From: Bacteroidota bacterium
GTDB taxonomy: Bacteria > Bacteroidota > Bacteroidia > B-17B0 > Aurantibacillaceae
Direction: 5' to 3'
DNA length: 51,406 nt
Assembly: GCA_016194985.1 (NCBI GenBank)
Contig: JACQAK010000070.1
Location: 1 to 51,406 of the forward strand
This document shows positions 23,458 through 31,622 of the stretch, one piece after another. The position numbers were made by a program, and so were the translations under genes. The notes beneath the pieces are model-generated. The model searched no databases and had not been told where the DNA came from. It saw only the letters and a program-made list of their open reading frames with translations. Position 1 is the first letter of the stretch; each line of letters begins with the position of its first letter.

Positions 23458-24024
23458 TTAAACATTCATACTCCAAGAAAGTCCCAAATTCTTTAAATAC
23501 GCTTCCAATTCTGTTGCTGATAAATTCCCACAATTACGAAGTTTTAAAAAATCGTTTTTTGAATATCGGACAACTTCTCTAAAGGTATAAATTCCACTAT
23601 AATCACAAATGTTTTTTACCCTCGCTGAGAGCTCTGTATCTGCTATTTTTATAGAAAGAATTTCTAATAATGCTTCAGGTATTTCTTTCTCTATTTTAAC
23701 GTATTGTTCCAGTTCTTGTAAATCAGCTTTTGTAATCTTTAATTCATGTTCCAATTTTTCGATGGATTCTAATCTAAGACTCAATTCAACTAAAGATAGT
23801 TTTAATGATTTTATTCCATCCGAATATATCGCCTTGAGCCTTGTTTTTGGCAATTTAAAAGGCTTTATTAAGTCTTCAACTTTCTTCCCGTTTACTAAGA
23901 CCTCAATTAAAACCTTTTTATATAATTTAGGGATTCTTGGGAAATCAATATTTAACAACAATCTAAATATTTCTTCTTTTGTCTCATTTCCAAAAAAATC
24001 AAATTTGTTATTATTATCTCCCAT
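23458..24024 (-). CDS. DNA-binding regulator with sigma-region-4-like and RNA polymerase alpha-CTD-like domains
   Basis: 188 residues. The N-terminal half has a helix-turn-helix like sigma region 4 ('VEDLIKPFKLPKTRLKAIYS', about 55-75). A helical linker (about 80-115) follows. The C-terminal about 60 residues match the alpha-CTD fold: 'LSARVKNICDYSGIYTFREV', 'FLKLRNCGNLSATELEAYLK', 'LGLSW', the two helix-hairpin-helix units that bind UP elements and activators in RpoA. It could recruit or block host RNA polymerase at element promoters. It is the only gene on the minus strand of the element, next to the candidate attachment site, the usual place of an element's decision-making regulator. Confidence 0.65.
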   Translation of the reverse strand: MGDNNNKFDFFGNETKEEIFRLLLNIDFPRIPKLYKKVLIEVLVNGKKVEDLIKPFKLPKTRLKAIYSDGIKSLKLSLVELSLRLESIEKLEHELKITKADLQELEQYVKIEKEIPEALLEILSIKIADTELSARVKNICDYSGIYTFREVVRYSKNDFLKLRNCGNLSATELEAYLKNLGLSWSMNV

Positions 24025-24028
24025 TTAA

Positions 24029-24036
24029 CAAATATA
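24029..24036 (-). promoter_or_regulatory. Candidate -7 box of the minus-strand regulator
   Basis: TATATTTG on the minus strand is an exact match to TAnnTTTG, only five bases before the start codon at 24024. Transcription would begin at or near the ATG, giving a nearly leaderless message. No clear -33 TTTG is seen at the expected distance. Confidence 0.4.
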
Positions 24037-24097
24037 TTAAAAGAATTTTACAGGAATAAGCGTAAAACCATTTGTTAATAAAGGGATATTTGCCGTA

Positions 24098-24190
24098 TTT
24101 TACGTTAAAAATTAAAGGTCTAAAAGGTCGCTTTTTACGTTAAAAAAATCATCGAGAAATTGGTTCGACCCGTTTCTCGCTAGTTCCACC
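24098..24190. other. Candidate right attachment site (att) with direct repeats and T-arm-like core
   Basis: Two copies of TTTTACGTTAAAAA (starting 24098 and 24133), two copies of AAAGGTC between them, and an inverted repeat CGAGAAA (24153-24159) / TTTCTCG (24173-24179) enclosing TTGGTTCGACCCG. GGTTCGACCC and the nearby TCCACCA resemble the T-arm and 3' end of a tRNA gene, the favoured target of tyrosine recombinases, but no full tRNA can be folded here. Chromosomal genes begin 40 bases later. The partner site and integrase would be left of the window. Confidence 0.5.
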
Positions 24191-24193
24191 ACT

Positions 24194-24224
24194 AAAAGCC
24201 CTTGTAAATCAAGGGCTTTTTTAA
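24194..24224 (+). terminator. Rho-independent terminator at the element-chromosome junction
   Basis: AAAGCCCTTG, 5-base loop, CAAGGGCTTT and a T run. It follows the T-arm-like sequence at the spacing normal for a tRNA gene terminator. Confidence 0.85.
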
Positions 24225-24231
24225 TTATACG

Positions 24232-25485
24232 ATGCAGGCAACTCAGCATATTTTAATGATTGGTACCGTTTGGCCTGAGCCAAATTCCTCTGCGGCCGGA
24301 AGCAGAACCATGCAGTTAATTGAACAATTTCAAAATAAACACTGGAAGATCACCTTTGCCTGTGCTGCTGCTGATAGTCAATTTTCAATTGATTTCGAAA
24401 AACATCACATCAACAAAGTAACTATTGAGTTAAATAGCAGCAGTTTTGATGAGTTCATTAAAAACCTACAGCCGGATATTGTATGGTTTGATCGTTTTAT
24501 GATGGAGGAACAATTTGGGTGGCGTGTGGCCGAAAATTGTCCGAATGCATTAAGAATACTCGACACTATTGACCTGCATAGTTTACGATTGGCCAGGCAA
24601 CAGGCCTTTAAAGAAAAAAAAGAATTTATCCCACGCGATATATTAGGAACAGATATCGCGAAAAGAGAGATCGCATCCATATATCGTTGCGATTGCACGT
24701 TGATGATCTCGGAGTATGAAATGAATTTGTTGCAGGATCTTTTTAAAATCGACCCGGCCATTCTTCATTATACCCCCTTTTTATTAAATCCGATTGGTGC
24801 GGAAGAGATTGCTAAATGGCCTGCATTCGAGAATCGTCAACACTTTGTAACAATTGGGAATTTTTTACATGAACCAAATTGGAATGGAGTACTATTTCTG
24901 AAAGAAGAGATCTGGCCATTCATCAGGAAACAAATTCCCGATGCTCAATTACATATTTATGGAGCCTATCCTTCCCCTAAAGTAACTCAATTGCATCAGC
25001 CTAAAGAAGGCTTTTTAATTAAAGGCAGGGCAGATAGCGCACAGGAAGTAATGTTGAATGGACGAATATGTTTGGCGCCTTTGCGTTTTGGCGCAGGATT
25101 AAAAGGCAAATTAATAGATGCCATGGAGTGTGGAACCCCAAGCATTACAACGCCTGTTGGCGCTGAAGCCATGCATGGTCATTTGGAATGGGCCGGCAGC
25201 ATAGCAAAACAAGCCGAAGAGTTTGCTTTGAAAGCTGTTGACTTGTATACCAATAAAACAAAATGGGTAATTGCTCAGAAAAATGGTATAGACATCATTA
25301 ATACCGTATTTGATAAAAAAATGCAGGCTAAGCGTCTGATGGATAAGATAGATGACTTACAAAACACCTTGCATCAACATCGACAAAATAATTTTATGGG
25401 GGCTGTTTTAATGCATCATACTATTTCAGGTACCAAGTATATGGCCCGTTGGATTGAAGAAAAGAATAGAAAGAGAGACGAATAA
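24232..25485 (+). CDS. Glycosyltransferase, GT4-like (GT-B fold)
   Basis: 417 residues. The N-terminal Rossmann half starts 'HILMIGTVWPEPNSSAAGSR'. The C-terminal donor-binding half has 'FVTIGNFLHEPNWNGVLFLK', 'AQLHIYGAYPS', 'CLAPLRFGAGLKGKLIDAME' and 'GTPSITTPVGAEAM', the glycine/proline-rich loop and conserved acidic residue (E in DAMECG) of retaining GT-B enzymes. It transfers a sugar from a nucleotide donor, probably to a surface glycan or protein. It is the first chromosomal gene right of the element. No further gene is in its operon; a weak terminator follows. Confidence 0.8.
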   Translation: MQATQHILMIGTVWPEPNSSAAGSRTMQLIEQFQNKHWKITFACAAADSQFSIDFEKHHINKVTIELNSSSFDEFIKNLQPDIVWFDRFMMEEQFGWRVAENCPNALRILDTIDLHSLRLARQQAFKEKKEFIPRDILGTDIAKREIASIYRCDCTLMISEYEMNLLQDLFKIDPAILHYTPFLLNPIGAEEIAKWPAFENRQHFVTIGNFLHEPNWNGVLFLKEEIWPFIRKQIPDAQLHIYGAYPSPKVTQLHQPKEGFLIKGRADSAQEVMLNGRICLAPLRFGAGLKGKLIDAMECGTPSITTPVGAEAMHGHLEWAGSIAKQAEEFALKAVDLYTNKTKWVIAQKNGIDIINTVFDKKMQAKRLMDKIDDLQNTLHQHRQNNFMGAVLMHHTISGTKYMARWIEEKNRKRDE

Positions 25486-25494
25486 CTTCCAATA

Positions 25495-25526
25495 AAACCG
25501 ATGGCTTTTGCCGGCTTCTTTTTTAT
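25495..25526 (+). terminator. Weak terminator after the glycosyltransferase gene
   Basis: A short GGC/GCC hairpin within AACCGATGGCTTTTGCCGGCTT, extended by an imperfect AAACCG/CGGCTT pairing, and then CTTTTTTATT. The remainder of the 196-base gap up to 25682 shows only the promoter-like sequence listed separately. Confidence 0.45.
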
Positions 25527-25629
25527 TCATAGATGAGTCAGTTCCTTACCTTTGGCTTAAACAATCTCTGTAAATAATTAAACTTCTCCTGAGAAACCCT
25601 ATAGAATCAGATGAGATGCCTTATACCGG

Positions 25630-25661
25630 TTGAGTGAATTCGTACTCATTCATTAATTTTA
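25630..25661 (+). promoter_or_regulatory. Candidate promoter of the metalloprotease gene
   Basis: TTG at 25630-25632 and TAATTTTA at 25654-25661 (7 of 8 to TAnnTTTG counting the final base) are 21 bases apart, a normal Bacteroidota spacing, 20 bases before the start. Confidence 0.4.
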
Positions 25662-25681
25662 AGTAACCAATCTTATGGATA

Positions 25682-26923
25682 ATGAAAAAAATTAGTTTAC
25701 TTATTTATGTTTCTTTTGTTTGCCTGATAACTCATGCTCAACAAAGCTCACCATTTGTGTGTGCCTTGGATAACTTTTTAGCAATCGCGAGAGAAAAAAC
25801 TCCCGGTTATGATCTACAAACATTGGAGAGAGAAAAGAGTCATCAAACATTAAGAACAAACAGCACAAACATATTAACGATTCCGGTAGTAGTACATGTT
25901 GTATGGAATACTACAGCTGATAGTATTTCTGCCGCACAGGTAGCGTCCCAAATGGCAATTCTTAATACTGATTTTATGCGTTTGAATCCCGATACGGCCA
26001 ACACACCTTCGGCATTTGTTCCGGTGTCGGCAAATCCAAAAATTCAATTTTGTCTGGCACAGATTGATCCTCAGGGAAATCCTACAAACGGGATCACTTA
26101 TACAAAAACAATCAAAACCTCATTTGCATTGGTATCCGGTGATACTTCTATATGGCATACATCAAAGGGAGGGTATAACGGTTGGGATCCTAATAACTAT
26201 TTGAATATCTGGGTAGCGGATATTAGTCCTGCCGGTGGTATAGGCTTTTGGCCTGGAGCTGTATTCCCGGGGCATCGCGAAGGCGTAGTGATCAATAATA
26301 CATTTTTCGGAACAATGGGTAGCGCTGTTGCACCTTATAATTTGGGGAGAACCGCTACGCACGAAATCGGTCACTTCTTGAATCTGCATCATTTGTGGGG
26401 AGATGCAGGTAGCAATTCTTCCTGCACAGGAACAGATTATTGTGGTGATACACCAACACAGGTTACCGCTTCGCAAAATTGTCCAACCTTTCCTAAAGTG
26501 GATGCCTGCACTAACGCAGCACCCGGATTAGCATTTATGAATTTCATGGATTATCCTCAGGATGCTTGTCGCAATATGTTCACCAACGATCAGGTAACGC
26601 GAATGAGAGCATGTTTGGAGGGAGGACCCCGTTCAAGTTTATTGTCGTCTACAGCATGCTCTGTTGTTTCCGGTGTACGAGCTATCTCCGAAATCAATCC
26701 TATATCATTATTCCCCAATCCTGCAACGAATACAGTACATGTAGCAAATATTCCCATGAAATCTAAGGTTAAATTATTTGACGCTATTGGAAAATTAGTT
26801 CTGGAAACAGAAGCAGAGAATATGATGGAGATAGATGTGACAGCGTATTCTGAGGGAGTTTATATGTTGATTATAGAAAACACAAGTCATAGAACAGTTC
26901 ATAAACTGATGATTGCGAAATAG
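25682..26923 (+). CDS. Secreted zinc metalloprotease, M43 (cytophagalysin/pappalysin) family, T9SS cargo
   Basis: 413 residues. Signal peptide at about 1-19 (LLIYVSFVCLITHAQ). The metzincin zinc site is 'HEIGHFLNLHH' with H227, E228, H231 and H237; N234 replaces the usual glycine, as is common in Bacteroidota members. The Met-turn lies in 'FMNFMDY'. Cysteine pairs around 'SSCTGTDYCGDTP' and 'DYPQDACRNMF' are family features. The last about 75 residues form a type A T9SS sorting domain ('LFPNPATNTVHV', 'KLFDAIGKLVLE', 'GVYMLIIEN', 'VHKLMIAK'). It cleaves extracellular protein after export through the type IX system. It stands alone between two terminators. Confidence 0.9.
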   Translation: MKKISLLIYVSFVCLITHAQQSSPFVCALDNFLAIAREKTPGYDLQTLEREKSHQTLRTNSTNILTIPVVVHVVWNTTADSISAAQVASQMAILNTDFMRLNPDTANTPSAFVPVSANPKIQFCLAQIDPQGNPTNGITYTKTIKTSFALVSGDTSIWHTSKGGYNGWDPNNYLNIWVADISPAGGIGFWPGAVFPGHREGVVINNTFFGTMGSAVAPYNLGRTATHEIGHFLNLHHLWGDAGSNSSCTGTDYCGDTPTQVTASQNCPTFPKVDACTNAAPGLAFMNFMDYPQDACRNMFTNDQVTRMRACLEGGPRSSLLSSTACSVVSGVRAISEINPISLFPNPATNTVHVANIPMKSKVKLFDAIGKLVLETEAENMMEIDVTAYSEGVYMLIIENTSHRTVHKLMIAK

Positions 26924-26944
26924 ACGGACATCAATACTTTTATT

Positions 26945-26994
26945 TATGATCCCGGAGAGCCAATTTTAAAACGCTTTTCGGGATTATTTTTTGT
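26945..26994 (+). terminator. Terminator after the metalloprotease gene
   Basis: ATCCCG (26949-26954) pairs with CGGGAT (26979-26984), with weaker inner pairing of GAG/CTT type, followed by TATTTTTTG. Confidence 0.6.
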
Positions 26995-27031
26995 AATAAA
27001 ATGACGATGTTTGTAGTTCAATAAAAACCGT

Positions 27032-28363
27032 ATGTTACAACGACGTTTAGGACTTGCACAGGCTACTGCCATTAATATGATCGATATGGTTGGCATAGGT
27101 CCGTTTATTACGTTGCCTATGGTGATAGGCATGATGAACGGACCCTATTTTCTGTATGCCTGGATTGCAGGAGCCATCTTGTCTTTTGTAGATGCTATGG
27201 TGTGGAGTGAATTGGGAGCTGCTTTTCCAAAAGCCGGAGGTTCTTATAATTTTTTGAAGGAAGCTTATGGTGCTAACAAGACAGGGCGTTTAATGAGCTT
27301 TTTGTTTGTGTGGCAAACTATGATTCAGGCACCTTTGGTGATTGCCTCGGCGGCTATAGGCTTTGCTTCTTATGCCGCATATTTACTCCCTTTAAATGCT
27401 TTCACATCAAAGGCAGTAAGTGGAGGAGTGGTAATTTTAATTGTTGTATTATTATACAGGAAAATTGAAGCCATTGGCAAGATCAGTATGCTGTTGTGGA
27501 TAGGTGTGATCTTTACGATGTTTTGGATCATAGGAGGAGGCATAGCACATGGAAATTTCACGAAGCCCATAGCACATATCAACGACGGACTCTCAATTAA
27601 TTATGCTTTTGTGACAGCTATAGGTTTTGCCTCCGTGAAGAGCGTATATAGCTATTTGGGTTATTACAATGTTTGTCATTTAGGTGGAGAAATTACAAAC
27701 CCTACTAAAAATATTCCTCGGAGTATGTTCCTTTCTATTGCCGGTATTTCAATATTATATCTGGCCATGAACGTTAGTGTGACAAGCGTTATCCCCTGGA
27801 ACGAAGCCAAAGACAGTGAGTTTCTGATTAGCTTATTTATGAAACGCATTGCCGGAGATGTTGCTGCCTTTGTGGTTACCTGTTTGATTTTATGGGTAGC
27901 CTTCGCTTCTGTTTTTTCAGCTACTTTGGGCTATAGCCGAATTCCTTATGCGGCCGCTGTTGACGGCGCTTTTTTTAAAGTATTTGCCAAATTGCATCCT
28001 ACAAAGCAGTTTCCGCATATCTCTTTATTATTTTTAGGAGCGCTTGCTTTTGTATTTAGTTTATTGTTCAGGCTAAGTGATGTCATTAGTGCGATATTAG
28101 CCATGAGGATATTGGTACAGTTTATCGGTCAGGCTGTTGGATTGATTTTATTAAGAAGATACAGAGTAAAAGAAGCATTCCCTTTCAAAATGCCTTTGTA
28201 TCCATTGCCAATATATCTGGCAATTGCCATGTGGGCAGGCATACTAATTTCAACCGGATTTAAAATGGTGTTTACCGGATTAATGGTAATAGCAGCGGGA
28301 ACAGCGGTTTACTTTATGAAAGCCAAACGAAATTCAGAGTGGCCATTTAATAAGGAAGAATGA
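27032..28363 (+). CDS. APC-family amino acid permease
   Basis: 443 residues, 12 predicted spans. The first helix reads 'GLAQATAINMIDMVGIGPFI', where the unwound G-x-G segment binds the substrate alpha-carboxyl and amino groups in LeuT-fold transporters. 'FPKAGGSYNFLKEAYG' is the conserved APC loop after helix 2. It imports or exchanges amino acids or related amines across the inner membrane. The C-terminal 'RRYRVKEAFPFKMPLYPLP' matches the basic segment before the last two spans. Substrate cannot be read. It converges with the broken Bax-inhibitor gene on a shared terminator. Confidence 0.88.
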   Translation: MLQRRLGLAQATAINMIDMVGIGPFITLPMVIGMMNGPYFLYAWIAGAILSFVDAMVWSELGAAFPKAGGSYNFLKEAYGANKTGRLMSFLFVWQTMIQAPLVIASAAIGFASYAAYLLPLNAFTSKAVSGGVVILIVVLLYRKIEAIGKISMLLWIGVIFTMFWIIGGGIAHGNFTKPIAHINDGLSINYAFVTAIGFASVKSVYSYLGYYNVCHLGGEITNPTKNIPRSMFLSIAGISILYLAMNVSVTSVIPWNEAKDSEFLISLFMKRIAGDVAAFVVTCLILWVAFASVFSATLGYSRIPYAAAVDGAFFKVFAKLHPTKQFPHISLLFLGALAFVFSLLFRLSDVISAILAMRILVQFIGQAVGLILLRRYRVKEAFPFKMPLYPLPIYLAIAMWAGILISTGFKMVFTGLMVIAAGTAVYFMKAKRNSEWPFNKEE

Positions 28364-28391
28364 TTAGGTAAAATTTTTGCGAATAAAGAGC

Positions 28392-28432
28392 ATAAAAAAT
28401 GCCTTCCCTGTTTAGGGGAAGGCATTTTTGTT
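28392..28432. terminator. Bidirectional terminator between convergent genes
   Basis: AAAAATGCCTTCCCC-type stem: AAAATGCCTTCCC, 7-base loop, GGGGAAGGCATTTT, with A and T runs on both flanks. Serves the permease and the minus-strand Bax-inhibitor-like gene. Confidence 0.9.
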
Positions 28433-28451
28433 TTCTTTAAAAATTAAATGC

Positions 28452-29137
28452 TTAATCTCTTTTTCCAAACAGACGTAAAAGCGATAAGAATAAATTGATA
28501 AAATCAAGATATAATGTTAATGCTCCCAAAACACCTATTTTTTTGAAGTCAGAAGAGCCATCATTTGCCTGAGCCATTTCTTTTATCTTTTGAACATCAA
28601 ATGCGGTTAATCCGGTAAATACAATAACGCTGATGATACTAATGATATATCCCATAGAATCACTATGCATGAACATGTTAATTAATGAAGCGATAACGAT
28701 ACCAATTAAGCCGATCATTAGTAATGATCCCATTTTCGTTAAATCTGCTTTAGTCGTATAACCGGCTACAGCCATCACTCCAAACAAAGCACAGGTACTG
28801 GCAAATACAACACCGATAGAATCTAATCTATAGATGTGAAAAATAGCACTGAAACTGATTCCGTTTAAAGCGGCGTACCCAAAAAATATAGCCATTAATG
28901 CTACAAAAGATAATTTATTAAAGGCAAAATTCATTAGTAATACCAATCCAATAGGAGCAAGCATACATACCCAGCCTATAATAGAAATTCCTCGTGCCGT
29001 TCCTGTTTCATCAAAGTTATATAGTAAATTTCCGCCAAAAACATCCAGGTGAATACGGATGCAAAAAGAGAACGCTCATTAACGATGGTTGCACTCTCGA
29101 TGTTGTTAAGATTTGTTTTTCTAAAATTAGTTTCCAT
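28452..29137 (-). pseudogene. Bax inhibitor-1/YccA-family membrane protein, broken by an internal deletion and frameshift
   Basis: The intact 3' part (28964 to 28452, 170 residues) has six membrane spans typical of BI-1 ('LLMNFAFNKLSFVALMAIFF', 'VFTGLTAFDVQKIKEMA', 'LYLDFINLFLSLLRLFG'). Upstream, an ATG at 29137 opens a different frame reading the expected family start ('NLNNIESATIVNERSLFAS', 'FTWMFLA') for 35 codons, then runs to a TAG at 28976. The downstream frame resumes at about 29030 as 'GNLLYNFDETGTARGISIIG'. The usual first transmembrane helix between these parts is missing, so about 60-70 bases appear deleted with a frame change. Either a decayed gene or an assembly error. The intact protein would be an inner-membrane stress/calcium-leak protein. 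Confidence 0.75.
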
Positions 29138-29213
29138 TATGATAATTATTTTGAGTGTAAAGGTACAACATAATTGGGCCTTTTAGTTCTAAAAAATGCT
29201 AAAAACAAAGCGT

Positions 29214-31571
29214 TTAAATTCTTACCATTAACTGTAGAAGAAACATACGGGGCGGGCGCACATCGCCTGGTCTTAAGCTGTATTCGGCATTCCCAATGTT
29301 ATTGATGATAAACGAAGCTTTAAGAGCTTTAGATACCTGATATGATATTCTGGTGTCATGTACCCAATCTCCACCTGCATGTTGTATTCTATAGGAAGCC
29401 AACCCAGGTAAAATAAATGTTTTAGGATCATTATCCCAATTGATACCATTTGGAATATCATTATATTCGTGTAAGATACTTTGCACAAAACGTTTGTCCA
29501 GATTCTCCATAAAGCTATAATATCTTACACTCCAGCCCACCGACCATTTTTTGTAATCTAATTGTAAATCCGATTTAAATAAATGGCGATTACGGTATTT
29601 TAAAATATTAACCCCATCCAAACCCAAGGTGTCTTTTGTTGGATCATAATGCAAATAAACAGGATTTGTAAAAGTATAACCAAAAAAGGTGGTTACATTA
29701 ATTGGTCCCATTTTTCCGGTTCCGGTAACAGAAGCATCTATTCCATTAATTCGGGCGCCTCCAACGTTTTGTGATTTAAACCCTGCATATTTAATGTCTT
29801 TATAAAACACACCCGTTTTAGGTCCATAAATATCAAAGGCGAATTCTACCATATCCTGGTATTCGGTCCAGAAACCGGCAATATCCAGAAATCCTTTAAA
29901 GTTCAATAATTTGAAGCCTTGTTTAATACCGATCTCTGCACTCCATCCACGTTCAGGCTGAAGATTCTGGTTGGGGTATATTTTGATGGCACTTACACTC
30001 GTGCTCACATATTTTTCGGCAATAGTAGGGAATCGGTACCCCTGACCATAAGAGGCGCGTAAAAAAGTGTATTCGAATAAATGATAATTGACACCGGCTC
30101 TGAATACAGGTTGGAACGGTAGGTTTTTTACCTGAGGATTTAAATAGCCACGTGTGTAAGAAGTATCTATCCTGTTATATTCGCCTCTCAACCCAACTGA
30201 TGTGGTTAGCTTTTTGTATTTATAATCGAATTGTGCATAGCCGGCATAATTCCTTCCCGTATGTCTTCCATACAAAGAGTCGCCTATTACCTGCTGCTCC
30301 ATATACACAGCACCATAGGTCATAGTTAAGTTGTTTTTAAAACGTTTTTGATATTGAAATTCGTTATAATACAATTCGGCTCTTGAACCTTGGTTTTTAT
30401 CGTTGGTATTATTGGTTAAATAGTAGCGGGAGCGTAGGCTGTATTTCCCGCCATGTTTAGTATAATACGTAATAAAAGGGTCTACGTTCATTCGTTGATT
30501 GGAATATCGTTGAATATTTAAGCCCTGAGGTACATACACTGAATCGGCATTTTGCCATAGGAAGAATAACCCGCCACTGGTTTGCATCATATTAGTGTTG
30601 ATACCGATGGATAAGCCCTGAATTCTTTTGAAATTATATCTCAGATTCATATTAAATCTGGCACGTTTTTCTGTTTCCAGATAACGGTAGCCATCATCGT
30701 TAAACATATGCCCTCCTAATACAATATCCAGGTTTTTAATTTTTTCGGAGTGGGAAAAATTAACGCCATTTTGCATTTGGCTTGTACCTTTCCACCATTT
30801 GTATTTTAAATTTTGAGGAGCATCATAGGTTGCCCCAAATATTGAAACGGTGGTTTGCGGCTTATCTTTGGCATAAGCGGTTCGCATGTTAATTACCCCA
30901 TTCATGGCCGATGAGCCAAACAGGGCAGAGGAAGCACCTTTGATCACCTCTACCTGCTCCAGATTTTCCAGAGGTAAATAGTTCCATTTAATATCAGCTG
31001 CATCGGCACTAATCATCGGCATTTCATCTACCAACATCAATACACGGGTACCGGCACCATAACTATAACCACTTCCACCACGAATACTGGCTTGCCCATC
31101 GGATACCACCACCCCGGGTACCTGATTCATAATAATGTCTAAACTCTGAGAGGCCTTATTTTCTATTAAGCTTGGTTTTATCACGTCCATACTAACAGTA
31201 ACATCAGACAGTTTTTGTTCAAATTTCCCTGCCGAAACAACCACTTCATCCAATAATTGATTGCCGTTACCTAAAACGATATTAACAACAGTGGTATCGT
31301 TGCCTTTTACCGTTATTGTTTCCGAATATTTTTTATAACCCACTAATTCACATTCTAAGGTATGTGCGCCTTCTGTTGTAGAGATATAAAAAACACCTTC
31401 TATGTCGGCAGCTACACCTTTTGCCTTATCTAAAACGACCACAGCCCCTGGCAAAGACTCATTATTACTTTTATCCTTTACAACTCCTTTTACGACGCCT
31501 AAAGTTTGTGCATAAATTTCGCACGTATAAAAAAATACACCTGTTAAAATATATTTGACGTTTTTAATCAT
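29214..31571 (-). CDS. TonB-dependent outer membrane receptor
   Basis: 785 residues. Signal peptide at about 1-21 (ending CEIYAQ), a carboxypeptidase-regulatory-like domain (about 25-100: 'VVKGVVKDKSNNESLPGAVV'), a plug domain (about 110-225: 'LDEVVVSAGKFEQKLSDVTV', 'VPGVVVSDGQASIRGGSGYS', 'LEQVEVIKGASSALFGSSAM') and a beta-barrel ending 'MFLLQLMVRI' with an aromatic-poor last strand. It imports a bulky ligand using TonB energy. The plug sequence with 'VLMLVDEMPMISADAADIKW' is like siderophore/cobalamin-type receptors rather than SusC proteins, and no SusD partner is near. Substrate unknown. Divergent from dprA with 51 bases between. Confidence 0.9.
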   Translation of the reverse strand: MIKNVKYILTGVFFYTCEIYAQTLGVVKGVVKDKSNNESLPGAVVVLDKAKGVAADIEGVFYISTTEGAHTLECELVGYKKYSETITVKGNDTTVVNIVLGNGNQLLDEVVVSAGKFEQKLSDVTVSMDVIKPSLIENKASQSLDIIMNQVPGVVVSDGQASIRGGSGYSYGAGTRVLMLVDEMPMISADAADIKWNYLPLENLEQVEVIKGASSALFGSSAMNGVINMRTAYAKDKPQTTVSIFGATYDAPQNLKYKWWKGTSQMQNGVNFSHSEKIKNLDIVLGGHMFNDDGYRYLETEKRARFNMNLRYNFKRIQGLSIGINTNMMQTSGGLFFLWQNADSVYVPQGLNIQRYSNQRMNVDPFITYYTKHGGKYSLRSRYYLTNNTNDKNQGSRAELYYNEFQYQKRFKNNLTMTYGAVYMEQQVIGDSLYGRHTGRNYAGYAQFDYKYKKLTTSVGLRGEYNRIDTSYTRGYLNPQVKNLPFQPVFRAGVNYHLFEYTFLRASYGQGYRFPTIAEKYVSTSVSAIKIYPNQNLQPERGWSAEIGIKQGFKLLNFKGFLDIAGFWTEYQDMVEFAFDIYGPKTGVFYKDIKYAGFKSQNVGGARINGIDASVTGTGKMGPINVTTFFGYTFTNPVYLHYDPTKDTLGLDGVNILKYRNRHLFKSDLQLDYKKWSVGWSVRYYSFMENLDKRFVQSILHEYNDIPNGINWDNDPKTFILPGLASYRIQHAGGDWVHDTRISYQVSKALKASFIINNIGNAEYSLRPGDVRPPRMFLLQLMVRI

Positions 31572-31587
31572 TATCTCGTTATTTTTG
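31554..31587 (+). promoter_or_regulatory. Candidate promoter of dprA
   Basis: TTTG at 31554-31557 and TATTTTTG at 31580-31587 (exact TAnnTTTG), 22 bases apart and 35 bases before the start codon. The -33 box lies within the first codons of the divergent TonB receptor gene. Confidence 0.5.
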
Positions 31588-31622
31588 CGAACACAATATA
31601 ATAATTAAGAATTATTTTACAA

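Noticed and set aside
23609-24028. 139-codon plus-strand frame
   Set aside because: Antisense to the regulator with a clear alpha-CTD-like domain; Ser/Phe/Asn-rich shadow.
24150-24192. Intact tRNA gene
   Set aside because: The T-arm-like GGTTCGACCC and TCCACCA cannot be combined with a proper T-stem, anticodon or acceptor stem upstream.
1-24230. Conventional tailed prophage
   Set aside because: No terminase, portal, HK97-type capsid, tail tube, tape measure or baseplate genes are recognisable over 24 kb, despite clear lysis genes.
1-24230. Integrative conjugative element
   Set aside because: No relaxase, coupling protein or type IV secretion genes; the methylase-helicase alone is not enough, and the lysis module argues for a virus.
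29214-31571. SusC-type polysaccharide receptor
   Set aside because: No SusD gene is adjacent and the plug resembles siderophore/cobalamin-type receptors.
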